Notes under the pieces: model-generated
The model's input: the letters and a program-made list of their open reading frames with translations, nothing else
The model's database searches: none
Told to the model about the DNA's origin: nothing
Made by a program: the position numbers and the translations under genes
Source: Archegozetes longisetosus
Taxonomy: Eukaryota > Arthropoda > Arachnida > Sarcoptiformes > Trhypochthoniidae
Length of the DNA stretch: 64,000 nt
Assembly (NCBI GenBank): GCA_018873245.2
Contig: JAEMBT020000001.1
Location: forward strand, 2,976,001-3,040,000
Reading direction: 5' to 3'
Shown: positions 51,320-63,101 of the stretch, one piece after another
How the letters are laid out: each line of letters starts with the position of its first letter
Numbering within the stretch: the stretch's first letter is position 1

Positions 51320-52700
51320 CATAGTTAAGTATACTGAAGAGAATCCTTTAAAATGCACTTTTCTGGAGAGCGCACTTATGAATAAATTATTGAAAAATCT
51401 TTAAATGATTTAGTCGCGAAAAGAGAGGCACCGTTCGGTCTGAGCTTGACTGGCAGACCCCATATTGATAAGGATTAATAAAATTTTTTGATGATAATAT
51501 TGCATTCAATCTTTGATTTCATTTGCCTTTGTACTGAATTCCCTTAGAACCTGAATATTCATAGTTTAGAGAAATTTAAGTTTAAGATGTTATAACAAAA
51601 CTCATACAATTTTTACATAAAGGGATTTGTTCACCCCCTATGGCAATTGTGCCCAACGGGACCCGTGAAAATTTTATAGCTAAATTTATAGAATAGGTCC
51701 AGATGAACAATATTGTCAATGGGCACAAACTTGAGAAATGCTTAATTTGACCGCTAGAGGGCAATTTGGGACAAATATAATATTGGATATTTTAGCATAA
51801 ATTACGCCTATTTTGACAAATAAAACATCGGTTCTGACTAAAATCATATTAAGAAGTCGAATGAAATCAAAATTAGCTTTAAATATTAAAGATTTGACAT
51901 TTCTTAAAGATTTTGAATTTTTAAGTGACCGTGATTTATGGAAAGTAACGTAATTAATGAATCTACCATGGAACATTATTAATCTTCCATTAATTAGAGT
52001 TGAATAAGATCAAAATATCATTATCGAATTTTTATGATTATTTTGGCAACGCTACTTGTTGGGCATATCTGGACAAACTCCTTTTATTCACATATTGTTT
52101 CATTGAAATTTGAATGCGTAGTTTAATGCTTACACGAGTTTTTATCACAATAACATGAAATGCTACAATTTTTACCATTACTTTTCCAAAAAAACACTTT
52201 TTATACATTTACCTTTACAATGAAAAATATCAGAATTAATAATTTTAATATTAATTAATAAATTTTCAAAATCTCTATATTTGAGACATCTATAGCTATA
52301 AAAAGTTGTATTACTCGGAAGAACGACATAACCCAAAAGCTTTTTACGTTTTCATATTTAGCTCGATTAACAAGCAGCAAATCATTATAAGCAAGTTTTA
52401 AACTTGATTTCATAACATTTAGATAGATTTTGATCTACAATTTTCAGTACATTGAGTTCTATATTTGGTTCAGTACCCAAGTCTATAGAAACTTTGATGT
52501 CACTTTTAGTGAATTTAACTTTTCGCACATCTTTATTAATCCTCATCAATAGGAGATCTGCAGGTCAAGCTCGGACCGAAAGGCGCCTCTTTTTTCACGC
52601 TTAAATCATTAAAAATTTTCTAATCATTTACTCATAGCTGCGTTCTCCAGAAAAGTACATTTTTAAATGATTCTCTTTAATATATTCCTAACAATAGTTA
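51320..52700. mobile_element. 1.4 kb inverted-repeat element
   Basis: The left arm (about 51320-51480) and right arm (about 52534-52700) are inverted copies of about 150 bases. Matched blocks are GAGAATC.TTTAAAATG, ACTTTTCTGGAGARCGCA, TTTAAATGATTTA, GAAAAGAGRGGC and GGATTAATA. The centre has no supported coding sequence. It could be a deleted DNA transposon of unknown superfamily. Confidence 0.8.
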
Positions 52701-53235
52701 TAAACTGAAAAATTTAGTCTCAATACTATGACCAATAAATGAAGTCTGAAGAATTGAATCAATATTAGATCGCGAAAACAGTTTTATGATGTATTACAAA
52801 ACTTGAGGCACAGATCATAAAGTTGATGAGATGATCCTAAGAGAATTTTGATTAGTTAATTAATTTGTGGTTTGCGTCCGTTAACATTTCATTTCCTATA
52901 ATTAAAATTCCTCCTCAACAAATTCTATGAATTTTATTTTTCTCATTAGAATGTTGATTACAAACTTGTGAGATAAGTCTATCTATTGTTTTGTAGATAA
53001 ATTAAATGAATTCAATTGAGTCGTACCTGACTTACAGTCAGATCGCACTCCTATTCCGTTTAACTTGAGTCACATTTAGTACACCTGTAACACCCACTCT
53101 TAGTTCACGTACACTTCGCTTATATTTAAGACATATACTGTCCGTTTTTTTTAAAACTAAACTCAGATATTGCAGTTAACAATTTATTACTTTTGGAAAT
53201 TCGAGTCAAAAGTGAAATCTCTTATTCATTGACTG

Positions 53236-54015
53236 AAAGAGAGTTCCATGGCCCCATAGACCTCGGCCCCACCTCCGATTTTGTTGATATTTTATATACT
53301 GTTAAAAAAGCTAAAATTAATACCAGTTTCCTCTTATGACATTGAGCTCCAACCTATATTAAATGTGCTAGAAATTCCCAAAGTTTAAATATTCAAAATT
53401 CAATTACAAGAAAACCGTTGAAGAATTTTAGAAAATTCTTTCACTAAAAATACCAATATAATCTATAGTTTTTACCACCAAAATATAAATTTCCTCATCC
53501 AAAGAATAACATTTTATGACCTTAAAAAAATTCAAAAATTTTTTTAAATATGACGCCCCAAAAGACCCAAGCAAAAAGTCAAAGTATTAGTGAGACCTAC
53601 TCGTGAGCTTCACTCTTTTTCAAGCATCATAATAGGTTTTGTAGTGCCATAGTTAAAAAGACGAAAATCTTTTAATAATATCTTAAGTCGTTTTTTTATG
53701 TAGATGAATTTTTGAAATATTTTAAGATTGATTTTTACTCAAAGTCTTATTCAAACATAAGTTTTCTATTGAAGAACATTGATCATTCTCTCGCAATGAA
53801 ATTTCGAACGTCCAAACCCTGAAAATTCAAACGACACATTATAGACTTTGACATCAAAATTAATACACAAACTACTTTCAATATTGATCAGGTTCAATTA
53901 AATGAAATTCATAATACTCAAAGTTTCCAAAAGTAGACAGATTTTATTATTCTGTAAACTATTAGTTTATACATATCTGTGGGGCCGGAGCCAATGTCAT
54001 TTCGGAACTCCCTTT
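53236..54015. mobile_element. Inverted-repeat element with GAGAGTTCC ends
   Basis: Left end GAAAGAGAGTTCC at about 53235 and right end GGAACTCCCTTTG at 54004 are inverted; inside each, a GGCCCCAC block follows (CTCGGCCCCACCTCC against GGGGCCGGAGCC). The rest is AT-rich. A similar GTTCTATGGGGCCGCAGAAC occurs near 57250. Confidence 0.65.
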
Positions 54016-56640
54016 GAATGTTTGAAAATAAACCTTTAATAATGAACTAAACTGTAATAGGCCTATTATGCTTTTTATTCGCTACACCTCCAGTTTCATC
54101 AAACTTTGATTCAATTCTAAGAATAGTCTCGTTGGTCGGCCCAGTTTTACTAAATTTTTCAAAAAAAATCAGCTCTAACCTTATCACAAGATTTAGTTAA
54201 TAAATGAGTTTTCAAAATAAAAATTCTTTCTTTTGTCGTGAACACCATTTTTATGATTAAAAGTGTTTTTAATTCAAAATCAATGACTAAGTGATCAAAT
54301 TTCGTTTTATGTTTTAAACTTACTCATTAGTAAGTTCTGATTCATGAGTAATAATAAAGAAAATTTGTTATAAGGATTTGAGTTTAGTTTAAAAAAATGG
54401 ACAGTACAAACAATAGTTTTCATTCATTTTCGCTATGCGTTGATAATAGTGGTTATTGGGGTTCAGTCAGCTCCCGATCATAAAAGCTATACTTTAGTAT
54501 TGAATTAAGGAGTTTAATAAAGTTGTTTTCATAATCCTCTGAGCTTTGAGTGCTATTCATTTATTTAATCTGTTGAACTGAATCCTAACCTTAACTACGA
54601 GGCCTCCGGAGCCACCACACAATTAAGAAAATCGGGGTATTACCTCAAAATACTAATATAACAAAAAACCGAACCTACCGGTTGGCTTTTATATTCCAAA
54701 AATAGCAGAATAGGATAGCTTCAAAAGATAGATTTATGAAGTATTTGTAACGTATGTATGAATACAAAGTGAAAAATTTTAGTTAAAATATCTTAAACTC
54801 TGTGAATATTTTGTCAAACTCTTATAAAAAGATGACGCAGACAAGTTCAAGTTTGATCTAAGATTCAATCTTTCATATTGTTATGCAAGAGAAAATTTGA
54901 AAGAAATAGGCAATAACTAGAACGATATGGTATTTAAATTTAAGAAGAAATTTGCTCTTCAATCATAATAACTTGTATGGTAGAAATATAATAGAAATTG
55001 ATAACCATTATGGATATTTTATAAGCTGCAGTACAGTCGTTCAATAAATGTTTGAAACCCTATACGTCTTTATGTATTTTATTTTATTCATAAAATTCTT
55101 TCCTAAGTTTTATTATCATAAAAAAAACTTTTACTGCGACTATTCATATAGATTTAGAATCACAATAGATTGAACAATGGCTTTATTTTGGTATTTAGAA
55201 ATTTAGTAAATTTGATTTCATCAATAGATGCATAGAAATGAAAAAGTTAAACTCTACAACAGAGAAAAATAATGGCAAACATACAATTCTATCTGTAAAT
55301 TGGATTACAGAAAATTAGAAAGAATTTAGAACTGTTATCAAGCATAATTCTTACAATTCTTCAAAAGCATCATCTTCATTTAATTTGTTTCAGACCATTA
55401 CTCGTAACAAATGTTCAACTCTTCCTTACATTTCAATTATAAATTGCATTCTTTTAGTGAATACTACTTCAATAATTCAGTTTATGGTAGGATTGATTAG
55501 GAATTTTACATCAATTGGTGCGCTTTGTCTTATAACTTCATGAATCTTTAGTTTGACCTAAATTTGATTTATTGATTTCATAACTTTAAAAAACAATCAT
55601 TAGTTCATTACAAATAACTAAATCATAAGAATGTGAAGGCAGCTAAAAATTTTCTACTTTGCGAACTTATACTTTTTTGCATTTATTACTGAACTTATAT
55701 TGGCAAATATATTATTAGATATTTGAAACGCTTTTCATCCGGTCTTGTAATCCGCTTAATTTATTCAATTTAACGTGAAACCTTTTTAAGATAACATCAA
55801 ATTCGGTTCTATTCAATCTTGGGTCGATATCATTGACTTAGAAACAATGATGACGGAAAGCTTGTCATTTGATTTTTATGATGCTTCTACTATTGAGATG
55901 GTAATGTTACGGTTCTGCCTTCCCAAACTAATTCATCTTTTGTCAACCCAATTAGTTTTGAATCAAAATCTTATTTATGTCATGATTCCTTTTGATTTGC
56001 TTTTAATGCTATTTTCTTTATACTCCGTCTCCAAGTATAACACTTGTCGAAATTCTATAGAGAATCACAGAATCGATTGTGAAACTCAACCGATGTGACA
56101 CGATATTATTTGACTGAATTTGGCGACAATCATAAAGATGACAAGACTAGAGATGAAAGTGTTAATTAATATTTATAACTTACCAAATAATTATTTTGAT
56201 CAATTGAATTGAATATGAACAATTAGGATCTGTCGTAAGTAGATATGAGTAATGCGGTCATACAGTCATGTAAGTTTCTTTCCATTCATAATTAGAAACG
56301 GTGATAAACGTAATTCTTAGAATATGGTTAAAATGAAATGTATGCTTATTATTTCATAAATTTCTTGTTAATCAAATTTTGAACCTTCGAAATTTAAGTT
56401 TAAGCCCTGCATTCATTCAATAATTTCAATTTTACATTTAATTCACAAAATAGATTTTAACTAAATATAAAAGTTCAACAGTTGTGTTGACATTTTATAG
56501 TTGAGGAATATAATGAAATTTTCTTATATTAAGCTGAAAAATGTAATGTTTGTTCATTAGGCTTGTTTTTAGTGGAATAAGATATTTTCATATATATCAT
56601 TTATTTTCGATTGATTTCCTAACAGCCTCTTACAAAATAC

Positions 56641-56760
56641 AGTAGAATCTCGTTGTTTTGAACCCGCTTATGCCAAAAAATTTTGTTCAAATTAGCGAGT
56701 TTTCAAAATAGCTGGTAGATTGAAAAATGTTCAAAATAAAGATCTCGTTCAAAATGCAAT
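56641..56760. mobile_element. Pogo-like element end
   Basis: TACAGTAGAATCTCGTTGTTTTGAAC resembles pogo-type termini, followed by repeats of TTCAAA / TTTTGAAC. No matching opposite end was seen, so this is a fragment at best. Confidence 0.4.
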
Positions 56761-56901
56761 ATTTGAATGATCAACACTAAGATATTATTTATGTTAAGGT
56801 TCAGGTTTGAAGTTCGTCCACGAATCACTGGGACCCGAACTGTTTAGCAGTGCTAATAATGATAATAATGATTTAACATGAAAATTTGTTGTGTTGTTAT
56901 C

Positions 56902-57757
56902 AGAGACTGGACTTTTGACGGTGAAACGACTTTTTTCCTGTTCAATTAAATGTTCGGAAACGACAAATTAAGTTCCGATCATGAAGCAACAGGAAAAATA
57001 AGACGATTTGTGTGCTCCGAAAAATCTGGTTTTTTCGGATTATCTTCGATTTTCAACAGATAAAGTAAAATTAGCAAAAACAAGCTTTAAATTTCATTCA
57101 TTCTTACAAGGAAACTCTGAATATTCGCGTAAAAATCTTAACATTTTGTATTATGAAACTTGTAAATGGACTAATTATCTTTAATTCAAGCTGTACTTTA
57201 ATTCAGCTTTTCGGTTTATATAAGTTGTCAGATGAATTTATATTTGAGGACTGAGTTCTATGGGGCCGCAGAACTTTCCATATGCATAACATGTGCATAG
57301 AGCTTGCGCAAGACTCGTATACCTAACTTTTAATCTGAAGTTGTGACCCATAACTTTATATTCATCCTTTCAAATACAGCTTGAATTACAGATAATTAGT
57401 CCACTTACAAGTTTTAAAATGCAAAATGTTAAAATTTTTGTGCGAATATTCAGAGTTGCTTGCTGGAATTATAGAAGAGTTTATGCCAATCTCTTAACTA
57501 TATGATAAACTATTTCTTACCAGCTCGAAGTGGATTTGAGGATAAAGTTTTGAGCAATAAAAACAAATCTTTGAATCGAAGTTTTAGCTTAGTTTTCATA
57601 TAAAATTAGTCTTCAATTTGTTAAGTTTATTTACTTTATTTCAAACTAACTGATACTATATTAATATAAACGGATTTATTGTTCCGAATTTTTATTCCAA
57701 TTTTTACTGTTTTCGTCCGAATTGTAAGGTTTTTATGTCCGAAAAAGTCTAGTCTTA
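56902..57757. mobile_element. Inverted-repeat element with TCCGA-rich ends
   Basis: Outer inverted edges AGAGACTGGACTTTT and AAAAAGTCTAGTCTTA. Several TTCGGA/TCCGAA units lie in both flanks (56950-57050 and 57680-57745). An inner pair of about 90-base inverted copies lies at 57098-57192 and 57380-57478 (shared AACTCTGAATATTCGC, AACTTGTAARTGGACTAATT). No coding sequence. Confidence 0.7.
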
Positions 57758-58059
57758 GATGATTACAGTAGGAGCAAATATTCTACAATTCATCGGTACT
57801 CTTGTATAAGTTTGAAGTTCGATAATCTATGAATTGCTATTTATGAACTTTAACAAAAAACAAGTCTTTCAGTTTGAGGTGGGATTCAAAGCTAAAAAAA
57901 TAACTATAAGTTTATCCAAAATTTTTAAATTTATAAATTCATAAGATAATTTTAGCAATAAATTTTAAAAATAAATGAATATAAGAGAACTATTTTCAAG
58001 TTTATAAATTTTGCGAAATGAATACATAATTCAATGAATACTTTTATTTTAGGAAAGAT

Positions 58060-58820
58060 ATGGTTGTTTTTAAGTTTCAAGTCGTAGTTCGTTGTATTCT
58101 ACTAAGAATTTGATCTCCTAACATAAAGGAGGATGCCAAGAAATGGCCTGTCTTGATTCAAAATATATTACGATGTCAAAATATCAAGCATGACGAGTAG
58201 AGTCTAAACATATAAATTTTTATGACCTGGGTCATGGCGTTCACGAGATATCGACCTCTTTTGACACGAGAAAAAAGTGACTTTTTCGTAACAAAAGAGA
58301 TATAAAAAGGCGCAGTATCAAGAGTGGGTTACAAATATATAACATTAAACTTTTCAAGGTCATATAAAAGGCTAAGAGCGAAAGACAAAGTATAAATAAA
58401 ATAAAAATATAAATAAATCATTGTGAGCTTTCATCGTCTGTGCTTTCAAGCACCACACAGAGACTGCTCAGCGACTCTGCAGGCATTTGAATCTCAGGCT
58501 GGTATCTGCCATACCCGAGAAACCAGAGAACAGTCATTATGTATGCATAACATCCGACGGTTCTCTGGCCATTTTTGCACTGACAACAGTACTCGGAAAT
58601 GGCTGCGGCACCGGAAAGTACTCTATCTACTAAAACGTAGATAAAGTACTTTATAGAATTACTTTACCGCGACCTGATCCGCCCGCGGACCGACATGGGA
58701 TCACCAGCTGAAATCCCATGGAAGCCAAGTCTAAGAGGCTCTATTTGAGAGGGTACCGCTCGAGACCCCCCGGTGCCCGTCATCTGCCATGATGGCATAA
58801 TTTTTGGCCGGGAGCCTTAG
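58060..58820 (+). mobile_element. GC-richer insertion, probable retroelement 3' region
   Basis: From about 58425 to 58820 the base composition is clearly richer in G and C than anything else in the window. It contains perfect hairpins: CATGGGAT/ATCCCATG (58694-58720), ATCTAC/GTAGAT (58625-58642) and TGCCATGATGGCA (58785-58797). It ends in a TTATA/TAAATATTA-rich tail (58826-58970), as expected for a non-LTR retroelement 3' UTR and tail. No reverse transcriptase is present, so it would be a truncated or SINE-like copy. The family is unknown to me. Confidence 0.45.
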
Positions 58821-58825
58821 CCTGA

Positions 58826-58970
58826 CTTATATTTATATTATTATATTATATTAAATATTATAAATATTAAATTAAATATTAAATATTATATAAATTAAAT
58901 TATATTGTTAAATAAATAATTTAATATATATATTTTATATAATTATATTATATATTTATACTATAGATTT
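58826..58970. repeat. Low-complexity AT tract
   Basis: Irregular repeats of TTATA, TAAATATTA and TTAAAT, following the GC-richer segment. Confidence 0.9.
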
Positions 58971-59151
58971 GTATTATTAAAATGATGCCTAATTTTTACT
59001 CCTATATGTGCTTAATAGTTCTATGAGTTTCACTATTATCTATGATTAATAAAAACAAAACTTATAACTACTTTTTTGAAGAACAATATTTTTGTCCGCA
59101 ACCTCAATATTTAAGCATACGTATTGACTGAAGAGGATATGGTATTGACGA

Positions 59152-59804
59152 GCCAATATTTTCTAGTGCCACCGCAATTTTCATATAAAACTTAGTAGAA
59201 ATCATAGATTATTAATAATTAAATGCAATTTCACAAGTTTTAAGTGCTGAGGTGGGGTCGAAAGTCATATAAGTGAGGGGGTAAACAGTTAATATTCAAT
59301 GTTATAACTTTAAATAATGAGGTAATCTGATTAGTCCAAGTAGTCCACTGGTCAACGTGTTATACCTATAAGTTTAAGGTACTAGGTTCGAAACTGCACT
59401 TTCATAATTTTTTTATTTAATAAATATAATTACTTATATTTTATTTAGTATTCTTTATATCGAATCTTTTTAACATTGTTAGTTTATTGCAAACTTGTTT
59501 TAAGTAATAAATAAAATATAAATAATGATATTTATTAGAGCAAAAAAATCAAAGATACAGTTTCGAACATAATACCTTAACCTTATAGATCTAATACGTT
59601 GACCAGTGCACCACTAGGGCTAATACGATTAATCTTGTTTTCGAAGTAAACTTAAGCATTACATGTTAAATATTTATCCCCAATATATATTATCTCTGAC
59701 CCCACCTCAGCACTTAAAACTTAAAAATTGTATTTAATTATTAGTAATCTATAGTTTCTACTAAGTTTCATATGAAAATTGCGGTGGCACTAGAAAATGT
59801 TGCC
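59152..59804. mobile_element. 653-base palindromic element with tRNA-like boxes in both arms
   Basis: Arms of roughly 260 bases are inverted copies: outer block TTTTCTAGTGCCACCGCAAT (59158 on) against its reverse complement ending near 59796; TAAGTGCTGAGGTGGGGTC against GACCCCACCTCAGCACTTA; and an inner block with CACTGGTCAACGT and GTTCGAAACTG. The inner block looks like pol III A and B boxes (TAGTCCACTGGTCAACGTG at 59341 and GGTTCGAAACTG at 59385). The reverse complement of the right arm has the same two boxes (59573-59625 region). Confidence 0.85.
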
Positions 59805-60068
59805 TTGTGAGTTTGCCTGGTATGAAATCAATTTGATCTTAGTTTGAATTAAATGAATTGAGTGTTTGCAATTTATAGAAGAAAAAAGCTGTCATGGTTT
59901 TTTCAATTAGATTTAGTTACTTCAATTAGACTTGTATATACAAACTTTTATTACTCAATTGTAAATGTTCATCAAAGTTAGTCTTACTAAATAACTTCAC
60001 TTTTCTAGTTTTTCTCTCTTGAATGGACCTTTTTGTTGACTAAACTGATATATAGACAGCTTAATGTT

Positions 60069-60083
60069 AGATTAGGTTAGGTT
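60069..60083. repeat. Very short TTAGG run
   Basis: Two to three GATTAGGTTAGG-type units; part of the dispersed telomere-motif pattern. Confidence 0.5.
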
Positions 60084-60449
60084 TATGTTGTATCAAATAG
60101 GGACTGCGTTCGTACAAATCACTAGTTTATTCGCATGTTTGACCGAATAGACTAAACCTTTAGGCTTCTCCTAATCACAAACACAGACAATTAGTTATTT
60201 GAATGGATTTAGAAACCATAGCTCATTGAAATTTATAGTGTCTTAATTGAATTGAAACAAACAATAAGTTTGGATCCTATGCTTATAGTCGATGAAAGTT
60301 CTGGTAATAGAATATATGAATTCCTTAGTATTCCACGAAATACAGATATTTCGAAATATTTGTGTTGATTGAATAGAAAGTATTGAAGATAAAATTATTG
60401 TCGAATAACCTTTTCTGGGTTTTGTCTAATGGTCCGCACTGATTGACAG

Positions 60450-60570
60450 CAATGATCGTAAAATTGTGGACAATTGTGATGAACGTTATGGGCTTTGTGA
60501 TCAATGTTATGGATTTTGTTTTGAGTTACAAACTTCACAAAATAACTTCTGTTTTAGTGATTCATTTTGA
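60450..60570 (+). CDS. Candidate cysteine-rich terminal exon (unsupported)
   Basis: After a plausible acceptor (GATTGACAG ending at 60449) a 39-codon frame runs to TGA at 60568-60570. It reads NDRKIVDNCDERYGLCDQCY and continues GFCFELQTSQNNFCFSDSF: five cysteines in about 40 residues. No family recognised, no neighbouring exon found. It may be chance. Confidence 0.15.
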
Positions 60571-61819
60571 AAGTAATCTCTGGTCAAGTTGTGGCAAAAG
60601 CTTTTATGACTACATTAATCACAGTTATTACTGAAAGTTATTAAGCGATCTACAGTGAAAGTTGGGTCGTAAATGATATTTTGGCTTAATTTTATTATTT
60701 GATGCTTTCGATTCTCGCTTAGTACTAAATATACAGAATTTGAATCAATTTGAATATATTTCAGACTTTTAATCCTATAAGTCAACTTTTATGTAAGATA
60801 AAATTCTTTTATTGTCATTATTTAGCTGAAGACTGATTCAGTCGTTGGAACAGAATTAAAGAGATTTGTTTGAAGTGATTTGAAAACCAATTCTGTTATG
60901 AAAGTTAAAGATCCGAATAAGAAGTGTTTGTGCTTATTTCCTGATTTAAATGTTAGTCTGACAGAAGTCGATAAAAGTTTTCACATACATAAATCTACAT
61001 AATTTGTTGAGTAGTGTCAAGCGCATAGAGTCTTATAATAGTTATCACTTTGACGCATTGTACAGCAATTTATTTCGATTTCTCTCTGCTTAATCAAAAT
61101 CTATGAGTACATTACTCGAAATGGACTTTTCGCATGCCATCAAGCACGTTTGATTCAATGCTAAACTATTATTTTATCTGTCAGGAAAATTTAGAGATAA
61201 AACAAAATGTGATTTTTAGCTATAAGAATGCACATTACTTTCAACTTTAGGAAACTCAACTTCAGAGCTTAAATATGCTTTATATCAATTGTATAACTAA
61301 TGTAGTAAGCGAACAATCGATTTAGTAAGTCTAACAATTAGCTCGCAATTTGAAAGGATGACAGACCCGTGAAATAATATTTGATAAACACTTAAAAATT
61401 TTCAATCAGACTAATAAATGGTTAGAAATAGTTTGTTGAAGAGAAGGGATTTTTACTCTATTGACTAAGCCTTAAGATGTTGGTAACAAAAGGTAACTGA
61501 TATAAATATATTCAGAACTCTTTACTCAACAATAGCTTAAACCATGAATTGTTTATAAGTTGTTGGTATTTGTTATTCTAACATTTTGTCTATCACTTGT
61601 TTCATTTCTTCTTCATTGAGATACAGTGTTGAAAAAAATTATAGTCAAGTGCACAAAAACGGTTTAGCATTAGAATTGGTATCATTCTCATTTCTCTATT
61701 CATAGCTTATTCAGTTATAAGAGACTTAAATTACTTTCCATAATGGATATAAACCTTTCTTTCTGTCGAATCACTTCTGACCAGAGCTTTTGCTTCAAAT
61801 GAAGGGATCTGTACCCTCT

Positions 61820-61843
61820 GGATCCCTACTGGCTCGGTCACTG
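61820..61843 (-). repeat. hAT-like terminus shared with 37769-37790
   Basis: Opposite-strand copy of the CAGTGACYGAGCC end. The other end of the element is not recognisable. Confidence 0.5.
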
Positions 61844-62945
61844 TTTAGTAATTTATTTGTAGAACTTTAGCTAACCATCTCAAAATACTCTGAATTGATA
61901 AATAATAAGATTATACCTGTGAAAGTGTATCAAGCAGATCTGGAAGCACAGAAGTGAGTCAATTGAGTGAATTAAGTGAATTTAGTAATAAATTATACCT
62001 GTTTTCTCGTATTAATCATCCAAAGTATATCCTGTTTCAATTGATACCAGTAGTGATACCATATTTAGTTCGCTTCTATTTTTGTCAAACAGATACATTT
62101 TCAAACTAACATGTTTAATTATACGAATAAATTTTGCTTAACTCTTCAATATTCAAATTGCTTTTACTTAGTATAATAGCTGAGTAACAGATTATCATAA
62201 ATTTTGAACGTTACTGATTGAAGTTACGCAAACAGATTATGTCAGGTTACTATTTATATTTTGAGTCTTATGAACTGTAGTCATTCAAACAGCAAATTTT
62301 TTACGCTCTTCACATGTATATCCCGCTAAATCAGAGTCATTCAACTCTTTCGTTTCGACTTCTATGAACTTTTGAATGAACCGAATTAGAGATTTTGAAA
62401 AATTTGATTACTTGTAATATTGGGTTGTTTTCAATTTATCAGAATTGAATCTGTACTGATTAAGAAATTGATTTCATTTAAGTGTTAGGGAATTCATAAT
62501 TATTCAAACTATGAAACCAATTCGCAAAGGCTTTCGCTTTAAAACTGATTTCAAACTATCCGTATTTTGATCCTTTTTCAAACTAGTGCTTTGATTGACG
62601 ACGATTTTGATTTTACGCAAACAACTTTGAGGCAGAAATTAATAAACAAAACTTCTTGTTCGACAAACAAGTTCAGATCTATTTTTATAACTTAAAAATA
62701 TGGAACACTAGACTCAACATGAAAATTATATGAAAATTATGTGAAAATAACGAGTTCATACAAACCACTGATAGTATGCATTCAAATTATTTCTTAACAT
62801 TCGTTCGAAACCTAAATACAAATAAATCTGAGTTTTCAATAGTTGACAAATTTTATGAGCCATCATTTGAAAGGTGTCGGTAACGTTAGCTACCTTTGAA
62901 TCATTGATGGGATAAATATAATTCCCGAAACTTAAAATATAAATA

Positions 62946-63101
62946 CAGTAAAACCTAGATATAACGAACCATTTTAGATAGTCTCAGCATAGAGGATATA
63001 GACTTGATATTATATGGACTTAGCCTCGAAATAAAAAAAGCCTCAACATAATGAAGTAAATTGTCTAGTGCCTTCAACTCAGTTATATTGAGGTTTTACT
63101 G
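62946..63101. mobile_element. 156-base pogo-like MITE, both ends intact
   Basis: TA at 62944-62945 and 63102-63103. Left end CAGTAAAACCTAGATATAAC and right end (reverse complement) CAGTAAAACCTCAATATAAC match at all but two positions. The 'CAGTAAAACCTNNATATAACG' end is typical of pogo/Tigger-derived miniature elements. No coding sequence. Confidence 0.85.

Noticed and set aside
55847-56098. 83-residue open frame with hydrophobic stretches
   Set aside because: AT-rich chance frame without homology, start context or neighbouring exon.
58423-58644. 73-residue open frame in the GC-richer segment
   Set aside because: The segment is better explained by hairpin-rich non-coding retroelement sequence, and the frame shows no known domain.
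61622-61660. TACAGTGTTGAAAAAAATTATAG, resembling a Tc1-type end
   Set aside because: No partner end or transposase nearby; too little to call.
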